From positions 697,001 to 761,000 of the forward strand of contig JAOTOL010001449.1 in the NCBI GenBank assembly GCA_034440575.1: a DNA stretch of 64,000 nt, read 5' to 3'. Below the pieces are notes generated by a model. That model ran no database searches. It was given only the letters and a program-made list of their open reading frames with translations, and was not told the origin of the DNA. How positions within the stretch are numbered: the first letter of the stretch is position 1; each line of letters begins with the position of its first letter. This stretch comes from Imbricaverruca yamaguchii (taxonomy: Eukaryota; Arthropoda; Thecostraca; Neoverrucidae). This document shows, in pieces, positions 63,856 through 64,000 of the stretch. The position numbers and the translations under genes were made by a program.

Positions 63856-64000
63856 TTTTCGAGAAAAGCAGAACATTTGAAGATATTGATTTCGAATGCA
63901 GGGATCATTTTCCCCATTGAGGACATCAAAGCGTTTATTTGCAGCCTTCCACAGCGCACTGCGGACGTGTTGTGTTGAAACTGTGCGGGTTTGACCGGAC

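Noticed and set aside
63842..63860. Bacterial rho-independent terminator (GC palindrome followed by T5)
   Set aside because: The surrounding sequence contains no bacterial genes and the window is clearly animal. I kept it only as a palindrome.

Overview
This 64 kb window looks like gene-poor nuclear DNA of an invertebrate animal, with no sign of bacterial, organellar or CRISPR content. The evidence is animal-type non-LTR retrotransposons, tRNA-derived SINEs, a GT-AG intron, very large micro- and minisatellites, and no strong CpG depletion. An arthropod or lophotrochozoan would fit, but I cannot name a taxon. I found no host gene that I would call functional. Almost every long open frame is either translated simple repeat or a decayed mobile element.

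Layout. 1-7 kb: mostly unrecognised sequence, with a 0.8 kb CA/CGCACA microsatellite inside a possible retroelement ORF1 remnant (1766-3322) and a long hairpin (6663-6726). 7-24 kb: SINE copies, a GAC-based microsatellite and several GC-rich minisatellites (33, 51, 37, 48 and 28 bp units). 24.7-32.4 kb: a mobile-element cluster. Two near-identical ~650 bp repeat copies lie in opposite orientation (24761-25441 and 31742-32425), with a third, older copy at 31033-31739. Between them are a near full-length pseudogene of a transposon-like protein family (25926-28411), a 1.1 kb GA-rich satellite and a repeat with TIR-like ends (29607-30957). 35.5-39.5 kb: a 3 kb satellite of 12/24 bp units, then a 25 bp minisatellite. 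40.6-47.05 kb: a full-length 6.4 kb I/Nimb-like LINE on the minus strand, bounded by a 15 bp target-site duplication, with an intact ORF1 and a dead ORF2. 47-51.6 kb: more minisatellites and GC-rich islands. 51.7-55.35 kb: a second, 5'-truncated LINE, also minus strand. 55.4-64 kb: a three-copy ~290 bp tandem repeat, a 29 bp minisatellite, a C-terminal pseudogene of another transposon-associated family (61220-61772), a SINE, and a cluster of perfect palindromes near the end.

The most interesting signal is a tiny retroposon family. It consists of discrete ~55 bp units matching the 3' end of the full-length LINE and containing a hairpin (GGGCGC...GCGCCC). Three copies have target-site duplications of 11-16 bp and the same 5' boundary, and one copy carries a compensatory change in the stem. 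One copy is inserted inside the 12/24 bp satellite. The tRNA-SINEs appear to share this tail. All twelve retroelement insertions recognised (2 LINEs, 4 SINEs, 6 hairpin tails counting the LINE's own) lie on the minus strand.
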